Positions 12,070 to 24,903 of a stretch of DNA of 64,000 nt are shown here, piece after piece. The stretch's first letter is position 1. The number at the start of each line of letters is the position of its first letter. The notes under the pieces were generated by a model that saw nothing but the letters and a program-made list of their open reading frames with translations, was not told the DNA's origin and searched no databases. The DNA is from Stomorhina lunata (Eukaryota; Arthropoda; Insecta; Diptera; Rhiniidae): NCBI GenBank assembly GCA_933228675.1, contig OW121742.1:32829034-32893033 (forward strand), in the 5' to 3' direction. Made by a program: the position numbers and the translations under genes.

Positions 12070-12790
12070 TAAAAAAAATTTAAAAAATTTTTTATAAAAA
12101 ATAAGAAACTTTTCAAAACTTTTCTATAAAAATATGAAATTTTTGAGAAATTTCTTATTTTTATAGGAAATCTTTTAAAAATTTCATATTCTTATATATA
12201 ATAAGAAATTTTTCAAAAAATCCTTATTTCTATAAAAAAAATTTAAAAAAATTTTATATTTGAATAAGCAATATTTCGAAAATTTCACATTTTGTAAAAA
12301 GTTTTTTAAAAACTTCTGTTTTTTTAGTAAATTTTTCAAAAATTTTTTATTTTTATAAGAAATTTTTCAAAAATTTCTCATTTTTAAAAGAAATTTTGAA
12401 AAATTTCTTATTTTTACCAGAAATTTAAAAAAAAAAATTTTTAAAAATTATAAATTATTGAAAAATTTTAAATTTTTCAAATATTTAAAATTTTTTAAAA
12501 AATGTTATTTTTATAGGAAATTTTTCAAAATTTTTTTATTTTTATAAGAATTTTTTTTATTTTTACAAGAATTTTTTATAAAATTTCTTATTTTTACAAG
12601 AAATTTCTAAAAAATTTCATATTTTTTAGAATATTTTTAAAATCTTTTGTAAATTTTATTGGAATATTTTTTAAATCTCTTAATTTAATTGGAAATTTTT
12701 CAACAATTTCTTATTTTTTTTAGGTAATTTAAAAAATTTTCTTTCATATTTTTTATGGAAAATTTTTAAAAAATATATAGTTTTTTTCTT
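12070..12790. repeat. 31-bp satellite with an orientation switch near 12150
   Basis: Right of the LINE, the units are first in minus orientation (12070-12145). At about 12150, within GAAATTTTTGAGAAATTTC, they flip to plus orientation and continue to 12790 with strong divergence. The minus part is the continuation of the 8820-10318 array. Confidence 0.85.
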
Positions 12791-13639
12791 TTAAAACCCT
12801 AAATTCTCCTTCTGGTTTTCGGCAAATAAATTCCCATTTTGTTACTTTGTATGTCTGCATTTTCCACCAGTTTTACATATTTTTGTAGTGAAATGTCTAC
12901 AAATCAAAAAATGTAATTTGTTGTAAATTTTGCAGGCGCCTGCAGATGGCTCCCACTTGTGTTTATTCGTTTCGTTTGTTTTTTGTTTGCGTTCAACTAA
13001 GCTTGGTGACAGTTCCACATTTTTCCTTATTTACTTATTCCAGTTTTTTTTTTTATTTTCGCCAACAATAATTTTTATACTTGTTTTTATTTATATATTT
13101 TTATTTACTTTTTCTTGTTTTCGATTCGGTTTTTTCGCGTTTTTCAAAGTGTGTGTGTGTTTTTGGTTTCATTTTCATTAAGCGGAAATTTTTCATTTCC
13201 TTGTACGAGGGTGTTGAAAAAATAGTGAAAAGGAATGCTTTTGTTCATTTCTTTACTTAACCGTCACACAATGTTTTATTTTCTGTGCGACATTTGTGCT
13301 GTTGTAGAGTAATAAAGTATGTATTTATTTGTCTGAAATTGTTTGTGACAAATGTTAATAATAATTTTCCAATACAACATAAGTAAATGATTGCATGTAG
13401 GAGTTCTCGTTTTGTGCTTATTACTTGTTTTAAACCTGTCCAAACAAATTTGTAAAAACGCTACAATTTTGTTTAGCTAAATTTAAAAATAAAACGGAAA
13501 TAAAAAAACAGAAAGTTTTTATTTTTAATAATTGTTGCCTGTTTTTAGGCACCAGAAGGATGAAGCAACAAGTTTTTAGAAAGGGAAGGAGAGATTTTAG
13601 GAAAATGTGAATATATATTGTTGACATTTTCTCTCAATT
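12791..13639. other. AT-rich spacer, nothing recognised
   Basis: Unique-looking DNA with a GC-richer patch at 12935-13010 and T-rich runs. Open frames at 12930-13181 (+) and 13430-13627 (-) are hydrophobic, low-complexity chance frames. No promoter, RNA gene or transposon end is identified. Confidence 0.4.
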
Positions 13640-15570
13640 TTAAGAATTGAAGAAATTTTTTTAAAAATGTTATTTCTTTTAAAGAATTTTTTTTAAATTT
13701 CTTATTTTTTTAAAGAAATTTTTCAAATATTTTTTATTTTCATAGAAAACTGTAAAATTTTCTTAGTTTTATAGAAAATTTTTTAAAATTTTCTTAATTT
13801 AATAAGATAAGAATTTTTTCAAAAATTTCTTATTTTTATAGTAAATTTTTAAAAAAAAAAAAATTTTTATTTTTATAGGAAATTTTTCAAAAATTTCTTA
13901 TTTTTATAGGACATTTTTCAAAAATTTCTTATTTTTATAGGAAATTTTTCAAAAATTTCTTATTTTTATAGGAAATTTTAAAAAAATTTTTAATTTTTAT
14001 AGGAAATTTTTCAAAAGTTTCTTATTTTTATAGGAAATTTTTCAAAATTTTCTTATTTTATATTAAATTTTTCAAAAATTTCTTATTCTTATAGGAAATT
14101 TTTCAAAAATTTCTTATTTTTATAGGCAATTTTTCAAAAATTTCTTATTTTTATAGGAAATTTTTAAAAAATTTCTTATTTTTATAGGAAATTTTTAAAA
14201 AATTTCTTATTTTTATATGAATTTTTAAAAAATATCTTATTTTTAAGGGACATTTTTCAAAATTTTCTTATTTTTATAGAAAATTTTATGAAATTTTCTT
14301 ATTTTTATCAGAAATTTTTTAATAGAAAATTTTTGAAAATTTTCTTATTATTTAGGAAATTTTTTAAAAATTTCGATTTTATGGGAAATATTACAAAAAT
14401 TTCTTATTTTTATAGGAAATTTTATGAAAATTTCTTACTTTAATAAAAAAACTTTTCTTTTTTTTATTGTGATTGATATTGAAATTGTCTTTTTTTTATA
14501 GGAAATTTTGTTATTTTAATATGAAATTTTTCAAAGATATTTATTTTTATGGGAAATTTAAAAAAAAAATATTTTTTATAAGATTTTTTCTAAAATATCT
14601 TGATTTGATAGGAAATTTTTCATAAATCTCTTATTTTTATAGGAATTTTTTCCAAATTTTGTTATCTTTATAGGAAATTTTTCAAAAATTTCTTATTTTT
14701 ATAGGAAATTTTTTAAAATTTTTTTATTTTTATAGGAAATTTTTCAAAGATTTCATATTTGTATATGATATTTTTCAAAAATTTCATTCTTTTATAGGAA
14801 ATTTTTCTTTTTTTTATGGAAAATTTTTTAAAAATTTCTTATATTTTTAGGAAATTTTTGAAAAATTACTTATTTTTTAGAAATTTTTTCAAAATATCTT
14901 ACATTTATTTGAAATTTTTAGAAGATTTATTATTTTTATAGAAAATTTTAAAAAATTTCTTATTTTTATTGAAAAGTTTTAAAAAATTTCGCATTTTTAT
15001 ACTAAATTTTACGAAAAATCTTGCTTTTATTATAAATTTTTAAAAAATTTCTAAATTTTGTTAAATTTATTTTAAAAAACTCTTATTTTTATAGAAACTT
15101 TTTAAAAAAATTCTTATTTGTAAAGGAAAAAAATTTTAAAAATGCATTATTTTCATAGGAAGTTTTTCAAAATTTTCTGATTTTTATAAAATTTTTTTTT
15201 TTTACTTTTATAGGAAATTTCTTATTTTATAGGAAATATTCCAAAAATTTCTTACTGTTACAGAAAATTTTTCAAAAATTCCTTATTTTTAAAGCAAATT
15301 CTTCAGAAGTTTTTTTTTTATTTTTATAGCAAATTTTTAAAAAATTTCTTATAGTTAAAGAAAGTTTTTAAAAAATGTCTTATTTTGATAATAAGTTTTT
15401 CAATGATTTCTTATTTTCATAGAAAAAAATTCTAACATTTCTTTTTTTATAGGAAATTTTTAAAGAAGTTAAATTTTTTTTAATTAGAAATTTTCTTAAA
15501 ATTAAGAAATTTGTGAAAAATTCCCTTAAAAATAAGAAATTTTCCTTTTAAAAATTTAAAAAAAAAACAA
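13640..15570 (+). repeat. 31-bp satellite block, plus, with a short flip at its right end
   Basis: The best-preserved plus-orientation array. Units at 13880-14220 are nearly identical and differ mainly in A/T run lengths. It decays towards 15480, where the last two or three units (to about 15560) are in minus orientation. Confidence 0.9.
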
Positions 15571-16088
15571 AGAGATGTTTGAAAAAAGCAAGCAAATTCA
15601 AAATTTAATTTATAATAACAACATTTATGATTCTGGTATTTATCTAGTTTGCCACAAAGGGTAAAATTTCTAACAAAAATATTTCAAGAATCCCCCAAAA
15701 TGTAGTAAAAACTTTGAAATTGTAGTGGTTTAGTTTTAATGTTGACATGCAAATTTTTCTGCATAAAATGTTAGCATCTGTATATTATGGCTTTAACCCA
15801 TATTTGTTTAACAAAATTTTACGGCTATTACAGGGTCAGGTATGCAAAGGGTGATGGAGGAAGATAAACATCAAACTCTAGACAGTCATTTTATTTGCAA
15901 ACAGCCTCAAATGTTATTCTCGAAGATATGAAAGTTTATATGAAATACCTTTAGACGTGAGGGGAAGGGACATTTAATTACAATTTTGTTAAAAGCTTAA
16001 TGTTATTGTCCCCTGTTCTGGCAATAAAAAGTTATGCTCTGGCAAAAATGTTTTTGTTTTAACAATCACAATAACTTTTTATGGGCTA
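15571..16088. other. spacer, nothing recognised
   Basis: Moderately AT-rich DNA between the satellite block and the 3' end of the Helitron. No open frame or RNA gene is seen. Confidence 0.4.
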
Positions 16089-16101
16089 CTAGCTTTATAA
16101 C

Positions 16102-16119
16102 CCGCTACTTCGTTAGCGG
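16102..16119 (-). other. Helitron 3' terminal hairpin
   Basis: A perfect 6-bp stem (CCGCTA/TAGCGG) with a 6-base loop, placed 9 bases inside the terminal CTAG on the minus strand. In Helitrons such hairpins act as the rolling-circle termination signal. Confidence 0.8.
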
Positions 16120-16659
16120 CACCATTTGAATTGACAAAGTTACAAAATTTACCAAAATAACTTTTTCACTTATTTATCAATTCCGATATAAATTAAATTA
16201 AATACTTATTGGTTCTTAAGATACATATAGGACAAAATAAGTACCTACCCTCTACATTTTCAAAAAAGTACTACACACGCCTCCCTTATTTTTGTAGCTG
16301 ACCCAATTTTGATTGCTAACCCAATTTAAATCTTGTTCTTGTCGCTTTTGATTTTGAATATTTTACAAAAGTTTCCTTTTTTTACCCGTTGGTTACCCCT
16401 GATCAGCCAAATTAAAAAAAAAAAATCCGGATACATGTCCTAATATTTTTATTGCTGATCTTAACTCCATTTTTGTTAATTGAAAAAAATACCAAACACC
16501 TGTCACATATTTCTTCAATGTCAATAGAACAGTCCATAAATCATTGATTTATTTATTATTTTATTGATTTAAACAACATGCACAGTTTAAAAGGAAAAAA
16601 CCTATCTTTAAATTTTTGACCCGTTTTTGTTATTTTCGATTGCGGTATAAATTTTGTTT

Positions 16660-19600
16660 CTATAATAATTGATTCAAAAATTATATATGGGTCAAAAAAG
16701 TACCAAAATTTAGTTTTTATCCTTTTTATTCCCTATTTTTAGCTCATTTACGAAAAGTACCTACTAAAAACATGACTTTTTATTTTTCTATTCGATCTAA
16801 ATCCAATTTAAATTTTTTTTCTGTCGATATTAGTATCAGAGATATAACTTTACTAATGTTTTTATTTTCTACCCTATTTTAACCCCAAAACTGTTTAATT
16901 TGCAAAAAGTACTGAAAAGTCCCTTAATTTTTAGGGCTGATCTTAGACCATTTTAGTGTTTGTTTCCATCCATTAGGTTTAGAAGATATAATGTCATCGA
17001 TTTTTCCCTTTTTTACCCCTTTGATTGACACATCTCTAATTTATACTTTTGACTTCATTAGCTTAAATGAATATTTTCCCGTTTTCACCTTTTGGAACCC
17101 CATTTATCGTAAAAGTACCAAGCACATGTTTAATATTTTGTTAATACTTATTGATTGTGGCATAAAGTGAGTCTATATGTTTATAAGTTCAAAAGATACG
17201 TATGGGTTAAAAAAAAGTACAAAATATAGTTTTTACCCTTTTTGCCCTTATTAGTGCCATTTCCAAAAAAAGTACAGAACACATGTCCCTTTCATTTTCT
17301 AGCCGATTATATGATTTATTCATTTTCTAGCCTTGTTTTAACCATAAGCGGCCAAATTAAAAAAAATACCGAACCCGTGTCCTTTAATTTTTAATGCTGA
17401 TCATAGACCAATTTAATCTTTGTTTCTATCACTTTTGATTTATGAGATATTACGTTACCTATTTTCCCCCTTTTTACTCCAAACATTAAAAAAAGGAATC
17501 AATCGCGTGTCTTATACTTCTGCAATGTGAATAGACCTGTCTGTAAATTATACTTCTGGCTTTATTTGTTTAAATGATATTCATAGTTTTTACTCTTTTG
17601 TGCCTCATTTATCGTAAAAGCGCCAAGCACCTTCTTAATTTTTGTTAGTCCTTATCAATTGTGATGTAAATAGAGTATTTATGTTTATTAGTTCAAGAGA
17701 TACTTATAGGGTTAATAAAGTACCAAAATATAGTTTTTTCCCTTTTTCTCCCTTATTAGTTCCATTTCCAAAAAAGTACCAAACTCGTGTCCCCTTTTTT
17801 TGCAAGATGATCCAAATCCAATTTCAACTTTGTTTCTAACGATGTAAATTTCGGAGATATGATGTTACTAATTTATCCATTTTCTTTTTCAATTTTTTTC
17901 AATTTACTTTTTCAATATGAATCCACCCGTCTGTAAATTATAGTTCTGGCTTCATTAGTTAAAAACCTACCCTTGAATATTTTTTTATCTTTTTTACCTC
18001 AATTATCGTAAAAGTACCAAATACGTGTCTAATAATTCTTTGTTACTTATCAATTGTGACGTTTACTGTTTCTCTATGTTTGTTATTTCAAAAGATACGT
18101 ATGGGTTCAAAAAAGTACCAAAATATAGTTTTTGCCCTTTTTTACCCTTATTAGTACCATATTCAAAAAAGTACCAAATACGTTTCTCGTTTTTTTTCAG
18201 CCCATCCGAAGCAAATTTCAACTCTATTCCTATCGTTTTGAATTTCGGAGATATGACGTTACTAATATTTCCCATTTTTTCCCTGTTTTAACCCCAAAAC
18301 GGCCGAATTAAAGAAAAAAGTACCGAATACATGTCCCTTAATTTAAAGTGCCGATTTTAGACCGATTTAGTTGTTGTTTCTATCACTTTTGGCTAAGAAG
18401 ATATATTTTTACCGATTTTTACCCCCAAAATTAAAAAAAGTACCAGACACTTATTTTACTTTTTTCAGTGTCAATTTACCAGCCAATAAATTATGCTTCT
18501 GGCTTCATTAGCCGAAAAGATATTCTTAGCTAAAAAGCAAAAAACCTACTCTTGAATATTTTCCCTTTTTTTTACCCTTTCGTCCCACATTAATCGCAAA
18601 AGTACCAAATACGTGTTTAATAGTTTTTTAATGCCTATCAGTTGCGATATAAATTATGTTTCTATGTTTATTAGTTCAAAAAATATATATGTGTTAAAAA
18701 AGTACCAAAATATAGTTTTTACCCTTTTTTATTCTTATTAGTACCATTTTTGAAATAGTACCAAATACGTGGCCATTTATTTTTTTATCCGATTCAAATC
18801 CAATTTAAACTTCTTTTGCATCGGTGTTAGTTTCGGAGATATGATGTTACTAATTTCTCCCTTTTCTACCCTGTTTTACCCTTTAAAAGGCCGAATTTCA
18901 AAAAAGTACCGAATACTTGTCCCTTAATTTTTAGTGCTGATCTCAGACTAATTTAGTTTTGGTTTCTATCACTTTTGATTTAGAAGATATATTTTTACCC
19001 CCAAAATTAAAAAAAGTACCAAAAATGTATTTTATTTTTTCTTTGTCAATCGACCAGTCAATAAATTATACTTCTGGCTTCATTAGCCTAAAAGATATTC
19101 ATAGCTAAAAACAAAAAACCTACCCTTAAATATTTTCCCTTTTTTACCCTTTTGTATCCCATTAATTGCAAAAGTACCAAATACGTATTTAATTGTTTTT
19201 TAATATCTATCTGTTGCGATATAAATTATGTTTCTGTATTTATTAGTTCAAAAGATACATATTAGTTGAAAAAAGTACCAAAATATAGTTTTTACCCTTT
19301 TTTATCCTTATTAATGCCATTTCCAAAAAAGTACCAAGCACGTGCCTCCTTATTTTCCTAGCCGATTCAAATCCAATTTCAACTTTGTTTGCATCGATGT
19401 TGGTTTCGGAGATATGATGTTACTAATTTCTCCCTTTTCTACCCTGTTTTACCTTCTAAGAGGTTGAACTTCAAAACAGTACCGAACATGTGTTCCTTAA
19501 TTTTAAGTGCCAATCTCAGACCAATTTAGTTTTTGTTTCTATCACTTTGGGTTTAGAAGATATACTTTACCGATTTTTACCCCCAAAATTAAAAAAAAGT

Positions 19601-20480
19601 ACCAAACACGTAGCTTATTTCTTTTCAATGTAAATCTACCAGTCAATAAATTATACTTCTAACTTCATTAGCCTAAAAGATATCCATGGCTAAAAAGCAA
19701 AAAACCTATCCTTGAATATATTCCCTTTTTTTACCCTTTTGTACCCCATTAATCGCAAAAGTACCAAATACGTATTTAGTTCTTTTTTAATATCTGTCGG
19801 TTGCGATATAAAATATGTTTCTATGTTTATTAGTTCAAAAGATACATATGGGTTAAAAAAAGTACTAAAATATAGTTTTTACCCTTTTTTATCCTTATTA
19901 GTGCCATTTTCAAAAAAGTACCAAACACGTGTCCCCTTATTTTTGTAGGCGATTCAAATCCAATTTCAACTTTGTTTCTGTCTATGTTGGTTTCGGAGAT
20001 ATGATGTTACTAATTTCTCCCTTTTCTACCCTGTTTTGCCCGCTAGGCGGCCGATTTTCAAAAAAGTACCGAACACGTGTCCCTTAATTTTTAGTGCTAA
20101 TCTCAAGCCAATTTAATTTTCGCTTCTATCGCTGTTGGTTAAGGAGATATAATGTTACCGATTTTTCCCTTTTTTACCCTTTTAATTGAAAAAAGTACCA
20201 AACACATATTTAATATTTTGTACTGGGCAATCGACCTCCCTATAAATTTTATTGGTAGCTTTATTGGTTCAAGTCAAATACAAAGAAAAAGAAAAATGGA
20301 CCTACCCTAAATTTTTTTCCCCGCTTTTCCCCCTTTTTGAACCCTGAATCAAAATAGTACCAAACACGTGTCTAATATTTTTTTCTTGTTTACCGGCTCC
20401 GTTTTGAATTTTGTTACTCTGTTGATTGGTTTAAAAGATACACATGGGTTTAAAAAAGTACCAACATTTCATTTTTACCC
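16660..20480. repeat. ~0.4-0.6 kb tandem repeats inside the Helitron
   Basis: A marker reading roughly TTCAAAAGATACATATGGGT recurs at about 16671, 17187, 17692, 18086, 18672, 19242, 19831 and 20430, giving periods of about 390-600 bp. Each unit contains several copies of AAAAAGTACCAAACACGTG-like sequence spaced roughly 100-170 bp apart, each preceded by T-rich CCCTTTTTACCC. Units on the right are better preserved; left-hand units are shorter and more diverged. Open frames inside (17642, 18025, 19712, 20368) are shadows of the repeat. Confidence 0.8.
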
Positions 20481-20751
20481 TTTTTACCCCCTATTTGTCC
20501 CATCTGCTAAAAAGTACCAAACACGTGTCTACTTATTTTTGCAGCTGATCCCAACGCAATTTCAATTTTGGGCCTATGACGTTTACTTCCGGAGATACAG
20601 CATTACTAATTTTTCCCTTTTTTACCCCTTTTTACCCCCTTAGAGGCCGAATTTCCAAAAATCCCGTCTTAGTGGATCTATACTTTGAAAAAGGTACCAG
20701 CTGTCAAAATTTCAGCTCTCTAGCTTTAGCCGTTTGGGCTGTGCGATGATG

Positions 20752-20784
20752 AGTCAGTCAGTCAGTCAGTCAGTCAGTCAGTCA
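20752..20784 (+). repeat. (GTCA)n microsatellite at the Helitron end
   Basis: About eight GTCA units, about 20 bp from the Helitron 5' terminus and next to a short TATATATATA run. Confidence 0.85.
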
Positions 20785-20807
20785 CGTTAGAGTTTTATAT
20801 ATATAGA

Positions 20808-21479
20808 TTACTAATTTGTAGCAAAAATTTTTGATTTCTAAAATTTTGAAAATTGTCTCCATTTCTGAAATATTTTCTGTTTCATTAAATTTAACATTTC
20901 TCTGTCTCTGTGCGAAAATCCATATGGGAAAGAATTGTGTCATACTTAAATTTAACTTTATTGCGAAAACAAAAATAAAATCCTTTCTAAACGATTTCAC
21001 TGTTTCTAGTTAATTTAAATTTATTTCAATTACCCTTTCGGTAATCAATATTTTTTAGTTTTTCTTTTTGTAGTATTTGTCCAACATTTAAAAGATTCAT
21101 AATAAAAACAGAAATACTAGATATTGACAACAAGAAAACTCACAAAAAAGTGAATAAAGAGTAAAAACCAAACGAGTTATCCTGGCAAAAACTGGGTTAC
21201 CAGTATCATTTACTCATTCTCATACAAACACTTTCGTGTAAACAGAGAATTTAAACACAAACGAAAACAAACTATAGGGCCACCAAAAAACAATTTTAGT
21301 TTTACTTAACACAAAATACATACTCACATATTTTTATGTTTTTTCATGGGACAAAAAACTTTAAGGACATTTTTGGTTTAATTTTAAAGAATTTAGCAGA
21401 GATGCCCTAATGTTGACTTATTTTGACTTTGTATCAAATAGTAAAAAAAATATTAAAAAGAAAAATTATGAATGAAAAT
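20808..21479. other. spacer, nothing recognised
   Basis: AT-rich DNA. Two opposed 60-72-codon frames at about 20782-21013 overlap each other and resemble no family. No gene is called. Confidence 0.4.
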
Positions 21480-23945
21480 CTTAAAAAATTACATTTTTGT
21501 TAAAATTTTCAAATAAAAATTTTTAATGATAAAAATTTTTTTGAAAAATTTCCTATTAATATAAGAAATTTTTTAAAAATAAAAAAATTTTCAAAAATTT
21601 CTTATTTTTATAAAACATTTTTCAAAAATTTCTTATTTTTATAGGAAATTTTCCAAAACTTTCTTCTTTTTATAGAAAGGTTTTCAAAAATGTCCTATTT
21701 TAATACGGAATTTTTAAAAAATGTCGTAATTTTATAAAATTTTTTTTTTTAAATTTCTTATTTTTAATTTCGTAATGTTTGCATTTTTTTCTTTTAAAGT
21801 GTTGCCTTTTTTAAAGGAATTTTTTTTAATTTTTTTATGAAATTTTTCAAAGACTTATTTTTTAAAACATAATTTTTGTATTTCCTACTTTTATAGTAAT
21901 CTTTTTTTTTTTTTTTTTTTGAACAAAATTTTTCAAAATGTTCATCTTTTCAATAAATTAAAAAAACAACTTTCTTATAAAAATAATATCTTTTTTAAAA
22001 AATTTCCTATAAAAAAAAATAATTTTTTGAAAAATATCCCATAAAAATAAGTAGTTTTTGAGAAACTTCCTATAAAAAAGAAATTTTTATAAAACTTCCG
22101 ATTAGATAAGAAATTTTATAAAAAAAAAACTAAGAAAAATTTCCTATGAAAATAACAAATTTGTAAAAAATTTCTTATAAAAATATGATTTTTTTTAAAT
22201 TTTCTATAAACAAAAAAAAAAATTGAAAAATTTCGTACAAAAATAAGATACTTTTAAAAAATTTCCTATAGAAAAAATAAATTTTGAAAAAATTTCCAAT
22301 TAAAAAAAAAATTTTTAAAAAATGTTCTATAAGAAAAAAAAATTCTAAAAAAAAAGATAACAAATTTTTAACAAATTTGATATAAAAAAATATGAGGAAA
22401 CTTCATATAAAAATGAGAATTTTTTAAAAATTTTTGAAAATTTTTTATAAAAGCAAGAACTTTTTAAAAAAATTCCTAAAAAAGTTAGAAATTTTCCTAT
22501 AAAAATAAAAAATTTTCTGTAAAAAAAAAGAAATTTTTAAAAAATTTCTTATAAAAATAAGAAACGTTTGAAAAATTTCCTATACAAAAAAAATAACAAT
22601 TTCCTGTAAAAATAAGAAATTTTTGAAAAATTTCTTATTAAGATAGACAATTTTTGAAATTTTTCGTATAAAATTATAAAATTCCTGAAAAATATCCTAT
22701 AAAAATAATTTTTTTCTTTTATTTCCTATAAAAATAGAATATTTTTGAAAAATTTCCTATACAAAAAAAATTGAAAAATTTGCTATAAAAATATACAGTT
22801 TTTGAAATTTTTCGTATAAAAGTATAAAATTCTTGAAAAATTTCCTATAAAATTAAATTTTTTTTAAATTTCCTATAAAAGTAGAAAATTTTCGAAAAAT
22901 GTCTTATAAAAATAAGAAATTCTTGAAAAATTTTCTATAAAAATAGAAAATTTTTGAAGATTTTCCTATAAAAATAGAAAATTCTTGAAAAATTTCCTAT
23001 AAAATAAAAATTTTTTTGAGAATTTCCTATAAAATTAGAACTTTTTTGAAAAATTTCATATAAGGTAGAAAATTTTTAAAAATTTCTTATAAAAATAGAA
23101 TATTTTTGAAAAATTTCCTATAAAAATAACAAATTTTAGAGAAATTTCCTATAATAAAAAAAATTTGAAAAATTTTCTATAAAAATAAACAAAAATTGAA
23201 AAACTTCCTATAAAAATATAAAATTTTTAAAAAATTTCTTACAATAAAGAAATTTTTGAAAAATTCCTGTAAAAGTATGAAATATTTTCTAAATCTTATA
23301 AAAATATAAAAATTTTGAAAAATTTTATTAAAAAATAAGAAATTTATGAAAATTTCCTATAAAAATGAAAATTTTTTGGAAATATTTCAGTAAAAATAAG
23401 ATTTTTTTGAAAAATTTCCTATAAATAAGAAATTTTTGAAAAATTCCGGTAAAAGTAAGTAATGTTTTAAAATTTTTTTGAAAAATTCTTATAAAAATAA
23501 ACATTTTTTGAAAAATTTTCTAAAAAATAAGAAATTTTTTAAAAATTTCCTATAAAAATAAGAAGTTTTTGAAAAATTTTCTATAAAAAAAAAATATTTT
23601 TTTTTTTAAATTTCCTAAAAAAAAATTTTTTTTTAAAAATTCCTATAAAAATAACAAATTTTTGAAAAATTTCCTAAAAAAAAAATAATTTTTGAAAAAT
23701 TTCCTATAAAAATAAGAAATTTTTTATATTTTTGAAAAATTTCCTTTAAAAATAAAAAATTTTTGAAAAATTTCCTATAAAAAAAATTTTGAAAAATTTC
23801 CTATAAAAATAATTTTTTTTTTTTAAATTTCCTATAAAAATAAGATATTTTTTAAAAAATTTTCTATAAAAGTAAGAAATTTTTGAAAAATTTCCTAAAA
23901 AATTGAAGACTTTGTTGAAAATTTTCCTTTTAACATAATTTATAA
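21480..23945 (-). repeat. 31-bp satellite block with two orientation changes
   Basis: Short minus-orientation start (to about 21580), then plus (21580-21950), then a long minus array (21955-23945). The switch near 21955 follows a long T run. The minus part is moderately diverged, with many A-run length changes and internal deletions. Confidence 0.88.
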
Positions 23946-24903
23946 GAAAAATCTATAACAAAACTACCAGCTTGGGCTTCTCCGCTTTCACTATCCACAA
24001 GCCAACCATTGAACTTCAGTGTAACCATAACTAACGAAATAAAAACAGAATGAATGGAATCATAGAGTAAAGGAAGCCAGTAACATTTCAATTTACTGTG
24101 CGATTCTCATAATTTATAAATGTTGGTTTTTTTTTATTATATTCGAGTCGATGGTTTTTTCCCCAGCACTTTTACATTATTTTGCTAGTATTTGTTGTGT
24201 TTTCGTTTCTGAGTTTTGGCTTTTTGCTGGATAAAAACTGAATGTTTATATTCAATGTTGCTCTATGTTTTCATAGCAATTCAGGTTAAAAAACAAAGAA
24301 CAAAAAAGGAAAGAAAAACCCACGATATATTTTTTATTTTTATTTTGTTCACAAACTGATTCGCAATGCAATGAAATTTTTAACAATGTTGTTGTTATTG
24401 TTGTCATTTTTGTTCGTTTATTATTGTCATTGGCATTGTTGCTGCTGTTGCTTCTGCTGTTGTGCAATAGTGTTTGTTGCAAACAATATTTGTTGCTACA
24501 GCTGCTTCTTCCTTCTACTTCGTCCTTTTGCTGTTGTGTAATTGTATTTGTGTTCTATTTGCTGAATGATTTATCGTTAGATGTTACTAAGCTCCGAACC
24601 CCTCCACCAAAAAACCAGACCAAAAACGTCTACGGTATTAGGAAATGTTAAAAGGCGAAGAAAAAAATGCAGTTGGAAAATAAAAATATTCGTTTGAAAA
24701 GTTCCGAAAAAACGGTGCAATGCTCTTTTCTTATTTTCTATTTGTTGGCGACATTCTTTACATGCCAATGATGACTAAATGGCGGGGTATGTTTTTGATT
24801 TTCTATAGGTTATACGTGGGGATATTTTTAGTTTGGATAAAGAGTTAGTAACAATTCTTAAAATTCTTGGACATGACTGAGAAATATATTAGAAAGAATA
24901 GAA
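23946..24903. other. spacer with TTG/CTG triplet runs
   Basis: Unique-looking DNA. At 24385-24500 there are imperfect GTT/GCT triplet runs, which produce leucine- and cysteine-rich or asparagine-rich chance frames on both strands. No gene family is recognised. Confidence 0.4.

Larger units (their letters stand above)
16089..20807 (-). mobile_element. non-autonomous Helitron with internal tandem repeats
   Basis: Read on the minus strand, it begins with TC after an A (TCTATATATATAAAAC at the 20807 end). It ends with the hairpin CCGCTAACGAAGTAGCGG followed by GTTATAAAGCTAG and a flanking T. TC at the start, a GC-rich hairpin about 10 bases before a terminal CTAG, and insertion between A and T are the standard Helitron signature. 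At 4.7 kb it lacks any Rep/helicase frame. Next to the 5' end lies (GTCA)n at 20752-20784 on the plus strand. Most of the body is about eight diverged copies of a unit of roughly 0.5-0.6 kb. Mobilisation would depend on a Rep/helicase from elsewhere. Confidence 0.8.

Noticed and set aside
17642..20643. Several frames sharing KVPKYSF and KKYQTRV phrases, resembling a protein family
   Set aside because: They recur because the underlying Helitron DNA repeats; substitutions show no codon pattern and each frame is cut by stops at different points.
24252..24768. Asparagine/threonine-rich, leucine-rich and cysteine-rich frames on both strands
   Set aside because: They arise from TTG/CTG triplet runs and overlap each other on opposite strands.
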